Shown piece after piece: positions 1 to 13,690 of a stretch of 64,000 nt of DNA. The position numbers and the translations under genes were made by a program. Source of the DNA: Microthyrium microscopicum (Eukaryota; Ascomycota; Dothideomycetes; Microthyriales; Microthyriaceae); the NCBI GenBank assembly GCA_010405405.1, contig MU004248.1, forward strand, positions 69,250-133,249, in the 5' to 3' direction. Below the pieces are notes generated by a model, which saw only the letters and a list, made by a program, of their open reading frames with translations, made no database searches and was not told where the DNA came from. How positions within the stretch are numbered: position 1 is the first letter of the stretch; each line of letters begins with the position of its first letter.

Positions 1-3000
1 TAAATCTCTACTTATTTTATTATAAATAGTAATAAAATTTCTTATATATATAAAACTATACCTAGCTATACTTATTACCTAATAAGATTAAATAATATAT
101 CTTATACTATTTTTAGAAGTAAATAAAAGAAATAATTAATAATAATATATTTAAGAGCCTCTACTAATAAAAAGATAGTTATAAAACTATTAATTATATT
201 CTATAAATTACTTACTAAATATTATAATTAAAATAAAGTTATTAAAGGATTTCTTTATAATAAATATATTATTATAAAATTTAATAAAACTACCTAAATA
301 AATTTATTCTTAATTATTCTATAGATTAAAGATTAATAGATTCTTTATATAGATTCTAAGTAGTACTAACTTAAGTAAGAATAATATTACTAATAAGCTT
401 AAAGTAAGGATACTCTTTTTTAAATTTATTTTTATTCTAACTTATTCTTTAGAATATAGTATAGGCTTTAATTTCTAAGGTAATAAAGTTTATATCTTTA
501 CTACTACTAAATTTATAAAGTTTAATAGTAGTTCTATTAGCTAAATTTACTTACTAATATAGCTTATACTTCTTTAGCTAATATTAAAGATTATTATTAA
601 CTCTATAGTATTTTATATAACTAAAGAAGTTAAGGCTTACTATTATATATATAGTATTATTCTTATAGTTATTATCCTTAGACTAATAGCTAAGATTTAA
701 CTTTTAGACGTTAATATTAACTAAGTTATTAAGAAGTACCTTTAGAAATATTAAGATGAAATTGCTTTTAAAGTGTATCTAAATAAGGATTTTTATAATC
801 TTGTTATAAGTAAAAAATATATTATCTTAACTAAAATAGTTACTTATATATAGGAAAAGGCTTATACTTAGTAAACTTATTAAAAATATAATATTATAAA
901 GTGTTTTTTTACTTATACTAGAATTAATATTACTCTAAATAGCTTAGAAGATTATCTTATATTAGTAAAAGGAATAGCTATTAGTAATATTAATTTATTA
1001 GATTAGAGATTAATATTATTACTAAGAAATAATTTTAATAATTTAAATCCTCTTAAGGAGATAAAGATTAAAAAAGAAAAGAGTATTTCTTTATTTTATA
1101 CTAATTAGGCTAATAAAGAAGAGGTTAATAATTATTTAAATTAATAAAAAGAAGAAGCTAATTCTTTTTTAGACTCTAAATCTAACTTTAAGTATATAGA
1201 ATTAGAGTCTTTATAATATATAGATCCTTTTATAGCTATAGCTCTAGTTTAGACTCTATTTTAGCTTTTATTTTAGCCTCTATTTTAAACTACTTATTCT
1301 TAATCTCTACTTCTATCTTAGTCTTACTCTCTATTTTAGAATTAATATTAAACTATTTATACTTAATTTATTTCTACTTTTCTAACTTAGTATAAAGCTT
1401 AACTAATAGATTAAACTTAGGAAGAGTAGTACTAACTTATTTCTTAATATTAGAGTTAAGTAAACTTTAACTATTAGAATAGACTTTCTTTCTTTATAAA
1501 TTACTATTCTCTTATTTAGGTTCTAAAAAAGAGCTATAGTAAAAAGAAGGATAATTAATCTTAGAAACTTAATCTTTCTTAGTAATAAAATTCTTAATTA
1601 GTAAGTCTTACTAATTAGGTAAAGTTTAATCTAAATTTTTAGCCTATTATAAAAGTTATTTAGAAGAGAGAACTAAGGAAACCTTATAAAAAGAAGAATC
1701 CTTAGGCTATAAAAATACTTATAGTAAAAAAGTTAATTATAAAAAAGCCTATTCTAAAGAAGTAATTAATAAAAGTAAAGAAATAGATTTTATATATTAA
1801 TAACTATTATTAAAAGTTAAAGTTTTTTATATATTAAGTCTTTTATTTTATCTTTATAAAGTATAAAAATCTTTTTTAGTTATTTATAGAATAACTTATA
1901 TATTTACCTTTAAAGCTAGTTTAATTAGTTGCTAATTATATTAGTAAACCTATTTATAGTATACTATATTTCTATTTATAAAAGGAGTTATAAAAAGTAA
2001 TATACTATCTTAAAATAGACTTTCTTTATTAGTAGTAGCTCTAAGAACTAAGTAATATTCTTCTTTAACTAAGAAATTATATAAAGAGGTATAATTATAA
2101 GTTATATTTAGTATATATTATTAATAAATTATTTTTTTAGTATAGCTAAGTATACCTATAAATAGTACTATAAGATTTTATAGTCTATATTTTATAGTTT
2201 AACTATTAGTAAATCTATAAAGAATAATAGAAAATAGAGAAGCTAGGAAAGAAAAGGGAAAGAAAGAGCTAAGAAATAAGGTAAAGCTAAAGAAAATAGC
2301 TAAAGGAGAATAGCTAAAAAAAAATAGTTAAAAGGAAGCTAGAAAGGAATAACTAAGGAAAAGGTAAAGATAAGAAATCTATAAAAGAGAAAGATATTTA
2401 GAAGCTATTTAAGATAATAATTAATAGTAAATCTAGTTTAAAATATAAAGCTTTAGAAATTAAAGAAGTATATATAATAATTTAGTATTTAGAAATCTAA
2501 GCCTAACCTAGATAGGCTAGTTATTTTAAGAAAGCTAATTAGTAGTCTAGAAAATTTCTAAGGTTAATAAACTTTACTAGAATCTAACTTTATCTATTAT
2601 TACTAATAATAGAGATTAGTTATATAGTTATTTTTATTAGCTCTTTAACTTACTAAGGATATAAGAATAATTTAAAGTAAATATAGTATAACTATTCTTA
2701 AAAGTATAAGTTAGCTTAGGCTATCTTAAGCTTTTACTTTTTTTTATAAAGATCTATACTTTAGCCTATTATACTAAATAAATTATTATTTAAGAAAAGC
2801 TTATTAAATTAATTTTAGAGTTAGTAAATATCTTAATATACTTATATATAAGTCTTATTTATTATAATACTCCTAAGTTAATATATACTATAGGTCCTAA
2901 ATAGATTAAAGTAATAATTTATACTTAATTTATAAAAGAGTTTAAAGTAGTAAAGTTTAAGAATAAAAAGAAATAAAGGTACTTATAGCTTTTAAAGTAA

Positions 3001-3740
3001 TAATTATATAGTATTTATTACTAAGCTTAATAAGAAGAGCCTTTATATTACTAACTTTTATATATAAGACCTTAAGATTAGCTTTATTACTACTAATATA
3101 AAGTACTATATAGTAGTAATAAATACTAAATAGATATACTATTAAAAGACTAAATATCCTCTTTCTCTAAATATAATACTTCTCTTTTAGAAAGTAGCTT
3201 ATTCTTATATTAAAACTAGCTTTACTCTATAAAAGATAAGTTAATAAGAGGCTTACTACTCTTTTACTTAATCTATAAAAGCTTTTATATTAAAGATTAA
3301 TATATCTACTAATAGGCTAAAAGCTATATAGACTAATTATCCTAATAATAATAATATATATTTATTATTTATATATTTTTATTAAAAGATACTTAATATA
3401 GAAAGTATATATTTAGTAACTAATAAGATAAATAAAAATAGATAATTAAACTATATTTCTTAAAAGATAGGCTATCCTAATCTTTATTACTATTTTAGTA
3501 AAGATAAGTAAGATATTTTTATAAAAGCTATAAATAATATCTAATAACTACTTTAGCTCTAATTTACTATTTTTTATAGTAAATATATATAAATTAGATT
3601 AATATATTACTCTATATACTATACTACTTTAATAATGCTTTTTATTTAATTTTAGCTTAGTATTATATTCTATTAGTTCTTCTTATTTAGAAATATTTAC
3701 TTATACTTTAATATAAAATAAATATTACCTAACGTAAGTA
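1..3740. other. AT-rich RIP-mutated block, no gene recognised
   Basis: This stretch is almost devoid of CpA and TpG and is saturated with TA, CTA and TAG, the signature of repeat-induced point mutation. Every frame on both strands is closed by stops at short intervals. It is presumably decayed transposon sequence, because RIP acts on duplicated DNA, but I could not recognise terminal repeats or a protein motif firm enough to name a family. The window begins inside the block, so its true left border is not seen. Confidence 0.75.
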
Positions 3741-3759
3741 GAAAGGACTAAAATATAAT

Positions 3760-4290
3760 TTATTAAAGTTCTACTTTATAAAATATATAAAGTATACCTA
3801 AAATAAAGTATAAACTATCTAAGTATACTTAAAATAAAGTATAAACTATCTAAGTAGAACTAAACTACTTTAAACTATTTAAGTAGAACTAAACTACTTT
3901 AAACTATCTAAGTAGAACTAAACTACTTTAAACTATCTAAGTAGAACTAAACTACTTTAAACTATCTAAGTAGANNNNNNNNNNCTATCTAAGTAGAACT
4001 AAACTACTTTAAACTATCTAAGTAGAACTAAACTACTTTAAACTATCTAAGTAGAACTAAACTACTTTAAACTATCTAAATAGAACTAAACTACTTTAAA
4101 CTATTTAGTAGTTTTATTACTTATTTAGGTAGACTAACTATTTAAGTAGAACTAAACTACTTTAAATTATCTAAGTAAAACTAAACTACTTTAACCTTCT
4201 AGTAGTTTTACTACTTACTTAAGTAGACTAACTATCTAAGTAGAACTAAACTATTTTAACTTTCTAATAGTTTTACTACTTACTTAAGTA
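3760..4290. repeat. 29-bp minisatellite with assembly gap
   Basis: This is a tandem array of a 29-bp unit whose core reads AACTATCTAAGTAGAACTAA followed by ACTACTTT. The cleanest copies lie at about 3,845-4,110, with degenerate copies on both sides. Each unit carries CTACTT and AAGTAG, so it can fold back on itself. Ten Ns at 3,975-3,984 sit inside the array, marking an assembly gap, so the copy number is a minimum. Units differ by C/T and G/A changes, as expected under RIP. Confidence 0.9.
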
Positions 4291-4842
4291 GTAGAGTAAA
4301 TTAATATTTATTATATTATCTAATAATATAATAAAGAAAATAGAATAAAGATAGATTAATTTAATAAAAAGAAAATAACTTTTTATTATAAAAAGTATTT
4401 CTTTAAAAATATATAAATATTTATTTCTAAGCTACCCTAAAAGAGTAAACTAAGAAATATATTATATTCTTTACTAAAGACTTTAAAAGAGTTTTAGAAA
4501 TAATTTAGTAGCTAATATTATTAGACTAGCTAGATAGTAGATTCTTATCTACTTCTTATATAAAGCTTTATAATTATACTAACTATAAGCTATATATAAA
4601 ATCTAACTTAATAATAAACTATTCTAAACTTAGGTCTAGTTTATAGTAACTAGTCTAGCTAATACTAAATTTAGTAGAAATATATCTAATTTCTAAAAAT
4701 TTAAGACTTAGTAAATATATCTTTAAACTATAGCTAAGAATAGAATTTACTTAAAAATTAACTAGAATTACTATAAGAATTAGTAGGTATAATTACTAAT
4801 CTTATAGAATCCTAGCTAAATTCTTATTTTTTTTATAAAGTA

Positions 4843-5026
4843 GCTAAAAATATAATTCTCTAAAGCTCTTATAGCTTAGGAATTAGCTATAATGAAATAC
4901 TAAAATATATTCCTACTACTATATATTCTACTATAAAGTAGCTTAGGACTTAAGAGCCTTAAGTTTATAAAGCTAGACTAATCTAGGACTAGCTTTAAAT
5001 CTAGTCCTTTATATTTAAAGAGCTAA
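4843..5026. repeat. Satellite unit 1, left part (split by LTR element)
   Basis: This is the first part of a ~481-bp tandem unit. It matches 12,918 onward and 13,399 onward: a GCTAAAAATA start, the CTACTACTATATATTCTACTA stretch in the middle, and CTAGACTAATCTAGGACTAG near the end. It ends at GAGCTAA, where the LTR element at 5,027 is inserted. The unit resumes at 12,615, right after that element. Confidence 0.85.
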
Positions 5027-5188
5027 TGTTATAGGTTAGATAACGAAGAGACAAGTTATATTGTAAGCCTACTAAATAGGAAGGTAACTTAGAGAGAAAG
5101 AAGAGTTAAGAGACTCTTTAATTAAGGTATTTATATACAACAAGGGTAGCCTAAATAGGCATAGCTTTAGGGAGTTTAACTCTTAATA
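5027..5188 (-). repeat. 162-bp LTR (3' LTR of the minus-strand element)
   Basis: Starts TGTTATAGG and ends at the counterpart of CCTAACA, so the ends are short inverted repeats of the TG...CA kind. It pairs with 12,448-12,609 over an identical length. A purine-rich tract (minus strand AGATAGGGGGAGT) abuts it on the inner side at about 5,189-5,203. That is where a polypurine tract belongs if the element runs on the minus strand. Confidence 0.88.
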
Positions 5189-5700
5189 TTACTCCCCCTA
5201 TCTAAAAAATTCTAGCTAAAATACTAAGTTAATTATAAGATTTTAATCTTATCTAGCTATATCTAACGCTTGCTATTCTTATAGTTTATAATAGAGCTTC
5301 TATTTATAACGTATAGATCTATACATTTACTTTTAGGTATAAAATATAAAGCTTAGGTTATTAACTATTAGTTCTATACTAGTGTTTTACCTATTTTAGA
5401 CTAAATTTTAAGTATAAGGCTCCTTTCTTAGCATATAATATTAATTCTTTTTAGTTATAATCCTATAAAGGTTGCTTAATTAGTAAGTTGTCTTATTTAT
5501 ACTTAGTTAGAGCTCTATTATAATATTAAGGAATAAGATTAGAAGAACGTAACTATAGTTAAATTACTATGCTTCTACTTATACGTTTAGAGAGTATAAA
5601 GCAATATTATTTTATAAAGTTAACTATTCTTCCTTTATTATACTTTAAATAAGCTTCTTCTCTTCTAATTAGTCCTTATTAAGTTTCTTCTTCCTTACCT

Positions 5701-5744
5701 AATTAATTAATTAATTAATTAATTAATTAATTAATTAATTAATT
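5701..5744. repeat. (AATT)n microsatellite
   Basis: About eleven uninterrupted copies of AATT lie inside the LTR element's interior, near its left end. The tract has neither CpA nor TpG, so it is not a RIP target. Confidence 0.95.
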
Positions 5745-8700
5745 AGGTAAGTCATTCATTATAGTAGCTATAGCCTTACTAACTATATAGAGATAGCTAC
5801 CCTAATTATTAACGCTTTTAATAATACTATTAGCTTTAATAGTTATATCCTCGTTGCTATTACTCCTCCTTATATATACGTTACTAATTATAATACTTCT
5901 TAACCTTATTTACCTACTATATATAAAGTAGCTATACGTAAAGCTTACTAGAACGACGTAAATAAGGGCCTTTACCTTTTTAACTAAGTTCTACTTTGTT
6001 ACTAAAATGATATTATTTATAACCCTTATCTCTATCTACTAACTACTCTTTAATATAAGAAGGTATACGTAGTTATTAATTACTATAATCTATAAAACTA
6101 TGCTTTATTTAAGACACTTTATATTAACTAAACTATACGTACTTCTCTAGTCTTTCTTAATTTATGCTAATATATTTATAGAGTAAGGCCCTTTATACTA
6201 TAGCTAACTATCTTCTTAACTCCTCTAATAAGTGTCTTAACTTATTAAACGCCTCCTTTAAGGAGTTTACTAATAATTTATAGCTTAACATTTATAGTAT
6301 TATAATTTATTAGAGCTTCCTTAGTATAATTTAGTTAACTAGTAGCTAGGCTAGTTATCTTAAAGCCTTAGGTATTTATTATATAGATATTCTATAATTC
6401 TTTACTAAAAATAAGTAGAATAAGACTTATAAAGAGTAGCGTTATACTTATTACGTTAGCTATTTTAATTTAAAGAATTAGCTATAATATATAGGTTATA
6501 TTTAGCTTTTAGAATTTTGTAATAATATATATTTAAACTATATCTATAATAATAATATTAGCTTAGGTAAGAAGTATCCTTATAATAATAAAGAGAAGGT
6601 TACTAAAGAGGATAAGAATCCTTTACTATTAACTATCTACTTTAGTCTTCTTATACCTTAAGGCACTACTTAAGTTTATTTTCCTTAGTAGTAGGAGTTT
6701 ATTAAGCGTATCTTATTTCTTTAGTTTTCTTATATTTTTATAATTTTCTAGTTTTATTTAGTAAGAAAGGAGGTCTTAGTATAGATAAAAGAAAAGTATT
6801 TTTATACATAGGTTATAGATAGTACCTCTAATTATGTCTCTATAGAGTTAATTACTATAATAGGAGGGCTAGTTTTTAATCTTAGTTATACTTAAAGAAT
6901 AGACTAGTTTAGCACTAATCTTTTATAATTATCTTATATATGCTTTATCTTCTTTATCTACTTTATATAGGCTTCTAACTATTTAATAAAGTTAATTAGT
7001 TCTTCTATTATATCTAGATAACCTACTTATTTAACGATATAGACTATATAGAGTTTGCTCTTTATTATCTTTTTATATTTTTTAGTTATAATCTCCTCTA
7101 CTAGCTACTTCTCTTATTCCTCTCTATCTAAGTCCTTAACTAAGATTAGTAGTAGATAAGAATTATTAGCGTCTTAACTTAAGAATAAGTTATTTATTAC
7201 TAGTCTAAGTAAGTTAACGTAGAATTTCTTAATTCTTTATAACGTATTTAGTATAATTATATATAAGCTTACTACCTTTATAACTTAGAACTTAGAGTAA
7301 TAGTAATTAAACTTCTTCTTTATTTATTTAGTCTTAGTATTCTTTAGGTCTAGCTAGACCTAATTGCTAACTTTATACTTAAGCATTTAGATTCTTATTT
7401 AGTTAGCTTATTCCTATATCTTTTCTTAGATAAGAGTTATAGTATCTTAAGCCTATTTTATAGCTTTTAAAATTATATAAGTAGCTTCCTCTTCCTTCTC
7501 TTTTAGAGTATTCTTCTATTTAGATAAGGGAGCTTACTTAAGGAAGTCTAAGAAAATAGAGTTTTTAAAGCTATAGGATAGAAAGAAAGGTAAGAGTTTT
7601 ATTATAGATAAGTGCTATAAGTTAAGCATAAGTTAAAGTATTAGTATTAGTAAGAACTAGTTTAATTATATATAATTTATATATATTCATACTTTAGCTT
7701 TAATATCTAAGTTTTACTATTCTATAGAGCTATTTATCTAAGGGTAAAAGGTAGTTAATAGCTATAGCTCTATTTATAGTAGTACGCAGAACTTTATTTA
7801 GAAGTCTCCTATGAATATTAGGTTACAATTATAGATAATTACGTTAAGAATACTATAGAGAGAATAGACATATTATAAGAAAATAGCTATAACGTTTTTA
7901 GCTTCTTTTTAAGCAAGGAGAATTAGGATTACTCCTTTACTTAGCTAATTAGTAATAACTATTAAAATTATATATCTATTTAATAGAGGAAAGTTTATTA
8001 TAAAATCCATAGATAGTTCTTACTATTATTAGCTTAGGATAGGTAAAGGCTTTAGGAAGCCTCTTTTCTACTTATAACTAACCTTTAATTAGCTATATAT
8101 ACTATAATTTCTTATAAAACGCCTTATATTAGCTATAATTCTAAGCTAGAAGAAGTATAACTATAGAGCTTAGTAAATGCCTTTATAGCTAGGATAGCCT
8201 TAAGTTAAAGACGTATAAGCTACTTATAGTATTATTATTTATAGAGGTTTTAGATTTAGGATCTATAGTTATTCTCTCTAGTAAAGGTAATCCTTACTAT
8301 TAATTAAGTAGTTAAGAATAGAAATTTTAATACTTATAATTAATAAAGAAAACTTTTATCTACTAGCTTTAATTATCTAATAGGCTACTTAATAAGTATT
8401 ATTAGCCTATACTACCTTATTCTACTAGGTTACTAATAGTTTAAAGATATTTAGTATTAGTAGTAGTAAGCTAGAGATTAGAGCTTTATTAGCTAGTAGA
8501 GTTTTTATTAATTTGTCTTTAACTACTATAGAAAGAGTAATAATATAGATGAGTAAGGCTTATAGTAGTTTAAGTAATTAATCCTCTTAGGTATAAAGTA
8601 GTTAGAAAGTTTTAGCCTAGATCCTCTTATTAACTATATCCTAGAGTATATCTTATTTATAATAAGAGAAACTATTTACTACGCTATTTTATAAGCCTAG

Positions 8701-11700
8701 TTAGTACTTAATTATTATATTATATTTTATAAGTTTAATAGACTATTAGACGTGCCTTTCTATAAGCTTCTATAGTTTTATAAAATACTCTAAGTTCTTA
8801 TAATTAAATATTACTTTAAACTTCTCTACTACTTATAGCTCTAAGTCCTATTCTTTTAGAGTAAGTATAATTATAAGTATTTCTTTATTATAAATTAGGT
8901 AGTTACTTTAAGCAAAGTTATACTTTTTAGAGAAATAGGCTACTAGTTAAAATTTGCCTATTTTATTCTTTTATACTAGTATAGCTCCTAAAGAATAACT
9001 AGAAAAGTTAGTATAGATAAGAGTCTCTTTATTATAGTTAAATAGGGCTAGTATTTAGTTAGTAGTAAAGAGCTATTTTAGCTCCTTAAATATAGCTCTC
9101 TTTAGGTCTTTAAATAAGAAGGGAACATCCTTCTAGATAAGTTAAATAAGAAGTTCTATAATTATTTAAAAGTTTAGTATAAACCTATAATAGAAGTTAG
9201 TAAAGCTAAGGAAAGCTTAAACTCTACGAACGTTCTTAGGAGCCTTTTATTCTTAGATTACTTTAACTTTAGCTAAGTCTATTAAGATTCCTTATTTAGC
9301 CTTAATAATATAGCCTAAGTATATTATCTAAGTAGTTATAAATTTATACTTCTAAATATTAAAGTAGAGTCTTACTTTTTATAGCTACTTAAGGACTTTA
9401 CGAACGTAAGCTTTATATTACTTCTTAGTACCTAAGCTAAAGATTAAGACGTTATCTAAGTATATAAAAATATAGTTATCTAAGATATCCTAAAGAGTAA
9501 AGTTAATAAACCTCTAAAAGATACTTAGAGTATTTAATAACCTAAATAGTATTACTATCTATTTAAATAAGCTATATTATATCTAAAAGGCTATCTTTTA
9601 CTTATTACCCTTATATATTTAAATCTTATAAAATACTTAAGATATATCTAGCTTAGTAAACTATTATACTTTTTCTAAAGTATTTAGTATTTTATAGATA
9701 AGTAGTAAAGAGTAATAGTCTTTTATAGTTAACTTATTTAACGCATAATAGTTATAATAAAACTAAATTAATTTATCTACTTTATAAATAAAGAGAACTA
9801 ATACTCTAGTAGGCAAGTTACTTACTTAAATAAATCTACTTTCTAGTAGATTATTAAGGATTCTTTTAAGGGCTAGTAGTTTATCCTAATTTATAAGGTA
9901 TAATACTTACTAAGGTAACTAAGGTTCCTTTCTATTAGCGTCTAAGATTAGGTTAATCTTATAGTCTATAAAAGGGCCTTAAATAGATAGCTATTTATTA
10001 GCTAGCTCTCTTTAAAAGAGGTTAAAATAATCTAAATACTATTTAGGAAGCTTCTTATAAGGGTTAATATGCTTCTTTAGAGTAAAGGCTTTTTATAAGT
10101 CATAAAGACTTATAGCAAAGACTTATATAATTAATATTAAGCCTTCTTAAGACTATCTTACCTACTTTCTAGCTTGTTAGGTAAGTATTCTAAATGCTAT
10201 AGCCTTAATCGCTACGTAGTTATACTTCTTCTAAGGAGTCTTTAGACTTATAACTATATAACCTATTTTATTAAAAACTAGCTTCTTAGGTTTTATATAG
10301 AGAATAATATCCTATTTCTTTATCTAAGGTAGGCTAAGGATTATATTATAGCTTAAGGTCTCTTTTACTATAAAAGCTTAAATAGTTTCTTTATAGCCTT
10401 TAATATTAATCTTTATAATTACTATTTTATAGATTTCTCTAGCCTTACCATTTATTTCTTTAATAGGAATTACCTAAGGTAGTAATATACGTTTAAGTTT
10501 ATATCTTTAGGTAAAGTAGAGACTTATAAGGGAATAGGTTAAGTAGCTACTATTAATAAAGCTTATATATAAAGAAAGTTAATTTATTATTAAAGGTATT
10601 AAAAAGGACTCTATAACTATATCCTAAGCAAAGAACTTCTAACGTTATCTTAAAATAATATTTTTATAATTTTCTAGCTTAGTATTATGTCTTTAATCTA
10701 AGCTTGCTAGTTTTTTAATTCTACGTTAGTAATATTATATAGATTATTATAAGGGTTATTATTTCTTAGCTAAGTAGTAGTAGCTCTTACTAGCTAGCTA
10801 CTCTAGAGGACGTCTAAAGCGTTAGTAGTACTAGCTTAGAATCTACTAGTATTATCCTATAGGCGTTTGCCTCTAGTAGTACCTCCTCTACCTTATTCTT
10901 ATCTATAGCTAGCTTAGCTATAAAAGGAATTCTAACTTCTAGATAATACTTAAGGCGCTTATTTATAATCCTAAATCCTATAATTAGCTAAGCTATAGCA
11001 AAAATAAAGGTTATTTTGCTTATAGTAGTTACGCTAGGCTTAGCTAGCTCTAACCTAAACGCTTTTTATTACGTCTAGGTTCTAATTCCTAGATAGTTAA
11101 CTCTACTAAGTACTTATTTTAGTGCTTAGGCTTCTTAAGCTATAATAGCTTATATAGGCTTAAACTATTTAATCCTAGGTCTCTAAAGCTTCTTAGGTAA
11201 AAGCATCTAAATTATTAAGCTAGGAGTAAGTAATTAGAGCTATCTTAAGACTAGAATCTATAGCGTTTTTTAAGAACTATATCTAGATAGAGGTAGCCTA
11301 AAATTATATTTTAGTATAGACAAGATACTACTAAAACTTAGCCTAAAAGATTCTCTATTCTCTACCTCCTTATTAGATCCCTTAGAGGTTTGCTAAAGCT
11401 CTTATTTCTTTATATAGGTTACGAAAGAGAAAGTCTATTTATTCTATAAACTTACTAAAACTTATAATATTATAGCTAGTAGGATTCTAGATCTAGGGAA
11501 GGACTTATTAGGTAGCGTCTTCTATAAGCTAGCTAAATACATAGTAGATTTAGGCATAGTTATTTATATAAATTTATTTATTAATATATAATTTTGCTTT
11601 AATTATTTAGCAAAAACTAGGATAAAAGGTTAGGTCCTTATATAAATATTATTCTAGGTTTAGGAGAGCTAATTAGAGATTTTATAGTAGTAGTTAAAGT

Positions 11701-12447
11701 AGCTTATATTAGGTAGCTAAAGAATTTATTAGAGAAGGTAGAGGAGGGGCTACTAATCTAGCTATTATAATTAGAGTTTAAGGAGAATTAGCTTATAGAA
11801 TTAGAGAAGGGTAGTAGCTATAGTTAAAGGTTTCTCTAGTAAAGAGTATAGCTAGTATTAAAGAAAGAGTTATGCTAGGCATTATAAATTTCCTTTAGAG
11901 TTATTCTTATTCCTACTACTACTACTAGGTTAGTATCTTATAAGTAATATTATTTACTTATTATATAAGGATTTTACTATTAGTATAGATATTAGTAAGC
12001 TATTTATTCTAGCTATTAACTTAGGCCTAAAGTTTAGTATAAACTACTATAATCTATTATATATTCTCGTTTAATTATATATAAATTTTGCTAATTAACC
12101 TATTTAGTTATTATAAGGCTTATCTATAACTAGTAGTAGTTATATATAATTATAAGATAGATAAATTAAGCATATTATTAAGCAATAAAATGCTATTTAT
12201 TACTTATTATAAGCTATTATTAGTTACCTCCTAGGATATGTCTAAGTAGTTCTATAGCTCTATCTATTATTAGTTAATATACGTAAAGTGCGCTTCTACG
12301 TTCTTATAAGTAAAGCCCTTAGAGAACGTTTCTTTATCCTATCTAGTAGTTATTAGGCAAAAGGAATCTTAGTCTATTATTCTAGCTATTTATTAATAGA
12401 TAAAGAGGAAGTAGGTAAAAAGAGGGGTTAGTTTTAAAGTTACCTAA

Positions 12448-12609
12448 TATTATAGGTTAGATAACGAAGAGACAAGTTATATTATAAGCCTACTAAATAG
12501 AAAGGTAACTTAGAGAGAAAGAAGAGTTAAGAGACTCTTTAATTAAGGTATTTATATATAATAGGGGTAGCCTAAACGGGCATAGCTTTAGGGGGTTCAA
12601 CTCCTAACA
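12448..12609 (-). repeat. 162-bp LTR (5' LTR of the minus-strand element)
   Basis: Partner of 5,027-5,188, with the same length and ends and the same internal AACGAAGAGACAAGTTATAT block. Its outer (right) end keeps more C and G, for example GGGGGTTCAACTCCTAACA. The GCTAA target duplication follows at 12,610-12,614. Confidence 0.88.
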
Positions 12610-12614
12610 GCTAA

Positions 12615-13503
12615 ATTATTCTATAGTAGCTACTTAAGCTATTTAAATCTATAATATTTAATATATAATATTAAGATCTAGAAATTACTAGATCTTAATA
12701 TTATAATTACATGCCATTACGTACTCTATTACGTAATAATTACGTACTAGATTACGTTATCTAACTCCTTATATATTCTTAAAGAACTAGATTATTTTAT
12801 AATAGCTAAAAATAACGCATTTTTAGATAGTAGCTATTTTAGCTACTAATAGCTAATATTAGCTACTAGTAACTAATATTATAGCTACTATTAGCCTAAA
12901 ATCCCCTTTTTAAAAAGGCTAAAAATATAATTTCCTAAAGCCCTTATAGCTTAAGAATTAGCTATAACGAAATACTAAAATGTGCCCCTACTACTATACA
13001 TTCTACTATAAAGTAGCTTAGAACTTAAGAGCCTTAAGTCTATAAAGCTAGACTAATCTAGGACTAGCTTTAAATCTAGCCCTTTATATCTAAAGAGCTA
13101 GATTATCCTATAGTAGCTACTTAAGCTATTTAAATCTATAGTATTTAATACGTAATATTAAGATCTAGGAATTACTAGATCTTAATATTATAATTATATA
13201 CTATATTACGTAATAGTTATATACTAGATTATATTATCTAACTCTTTATATTTTTAAAGAGCTAGATTATTTTATAATAGCTAAAAATAATATATTTTTA
13301 GATAGTAGCTATTTTAACTACTAATAGCTAATATTAGCTATTAGTAGCTAATATTATAACTAACTTTAGTAGGCGCCCCTAATCCTCTTTATTAAATAGC
13401 TAAAAATACTATTTTTTGAAGCCCTTTTGGCTTAGGGATTAGCTACAGCAAAACACTAAAATGTGCCCCTACTACTACATATTCTACTACGAACTAGCTT
13501 AGG
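12615..13503. repeat. Tandem ~481-bp satellite units (rest of unit 1, unit 2, partial unit 3)
   Basis: The remainder of unit 1 runs to about 12,917, unit 2 is 12,918-13,398, and unit 3 is partial (13,399-13,503). Shared blocks include GCTAAAAATA..., the CCCCTACTACTA...ATTCTACTA stretch, CTAGACTAATCTAGGACTAG, and an inner palindrome around AGATCTAGGAATTACTAGAT (12,670-12,700 and again about 13,150-13,180). Unit 3, nearest the genes, is the least RIP-mutated and keeps CpA and TpG. Confidence 0.85.
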
Positions 13504-13514
13504 ATTTAATACGC

Positions 13515-13690
13515 CTTATCTCCGTGTGTGTTGTCCCCTTTGATTAGTACCTGTTTGTCCCCTTTGTTAATATTGTCCCCTTCGTTGGTATTGTCCCCTT
13601 CGTTGGTGTTGTCCCCTTCGCTCGCAGTACTATAGCTATTTAAGTGCTTAATAGGCTTAATATAAACGCTAAGACAAAGGGGACAATTCA
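13515..13690. repeat. 18-bp tandem repeat with an inverted copy
   Basis: Repeats of a unit of the form TTGTCCCCTTCGTTGGTA run from about 13,528 to 13,622. An inverted copy (GACAAAGGGGACAA) lies at about 13,672-13,687, so the segment can form a hairpin. The minus strand reads through as a 61-codon open frame with repeated GDNTNE-like blocks. I take that as a by-product of the repeat rather than a gene. The tract sits exactly at the border between RIP-mutated and normal DNA. Confidence 0.8.

Larger units (their letters stand above)
5027..12609 (-). mobile_element. LTR retrotransposon fossil, Ty3/gypsy type
   Basis: A 7.6-kb element has paired 162-bp LTRs (5,027-5,188 and 12,448-12,609) flanked by a perfect 5-bp target duplication, GCTAA (5,022-5,026 and 12,610-12,614). 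The interior reads as pol on the minus strand: around 9,430-9,480 there is a recognisable trace of the reverse-transcriptase YLDD box and the connecting region that follows it, typical of Ty3/gypsy. A polypurine tract lies next to the left LTR. The element is structurally full-length but dead, with very many stops throughout from RIP. Because nearly all LTR differences are RIP-type transitions, LTR divergence cannot be used as a clock. It is younger than the satellite array it interrupts. Confidence 0.85.

Noticed and set aside
1-3740. Possible copia-like or DNA-transposon reading of the leftmost block
   Set aside because: Short suggestive words appear, but no terminal repeats or consecutive motifs; RIP has erased too much to name a family.
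5027-12609. Whether LTR differences could date the gypsy-type element
   Set aside because: Nearly all differences are RIP-type transitions, which accumulate in a burst and do not keep time.
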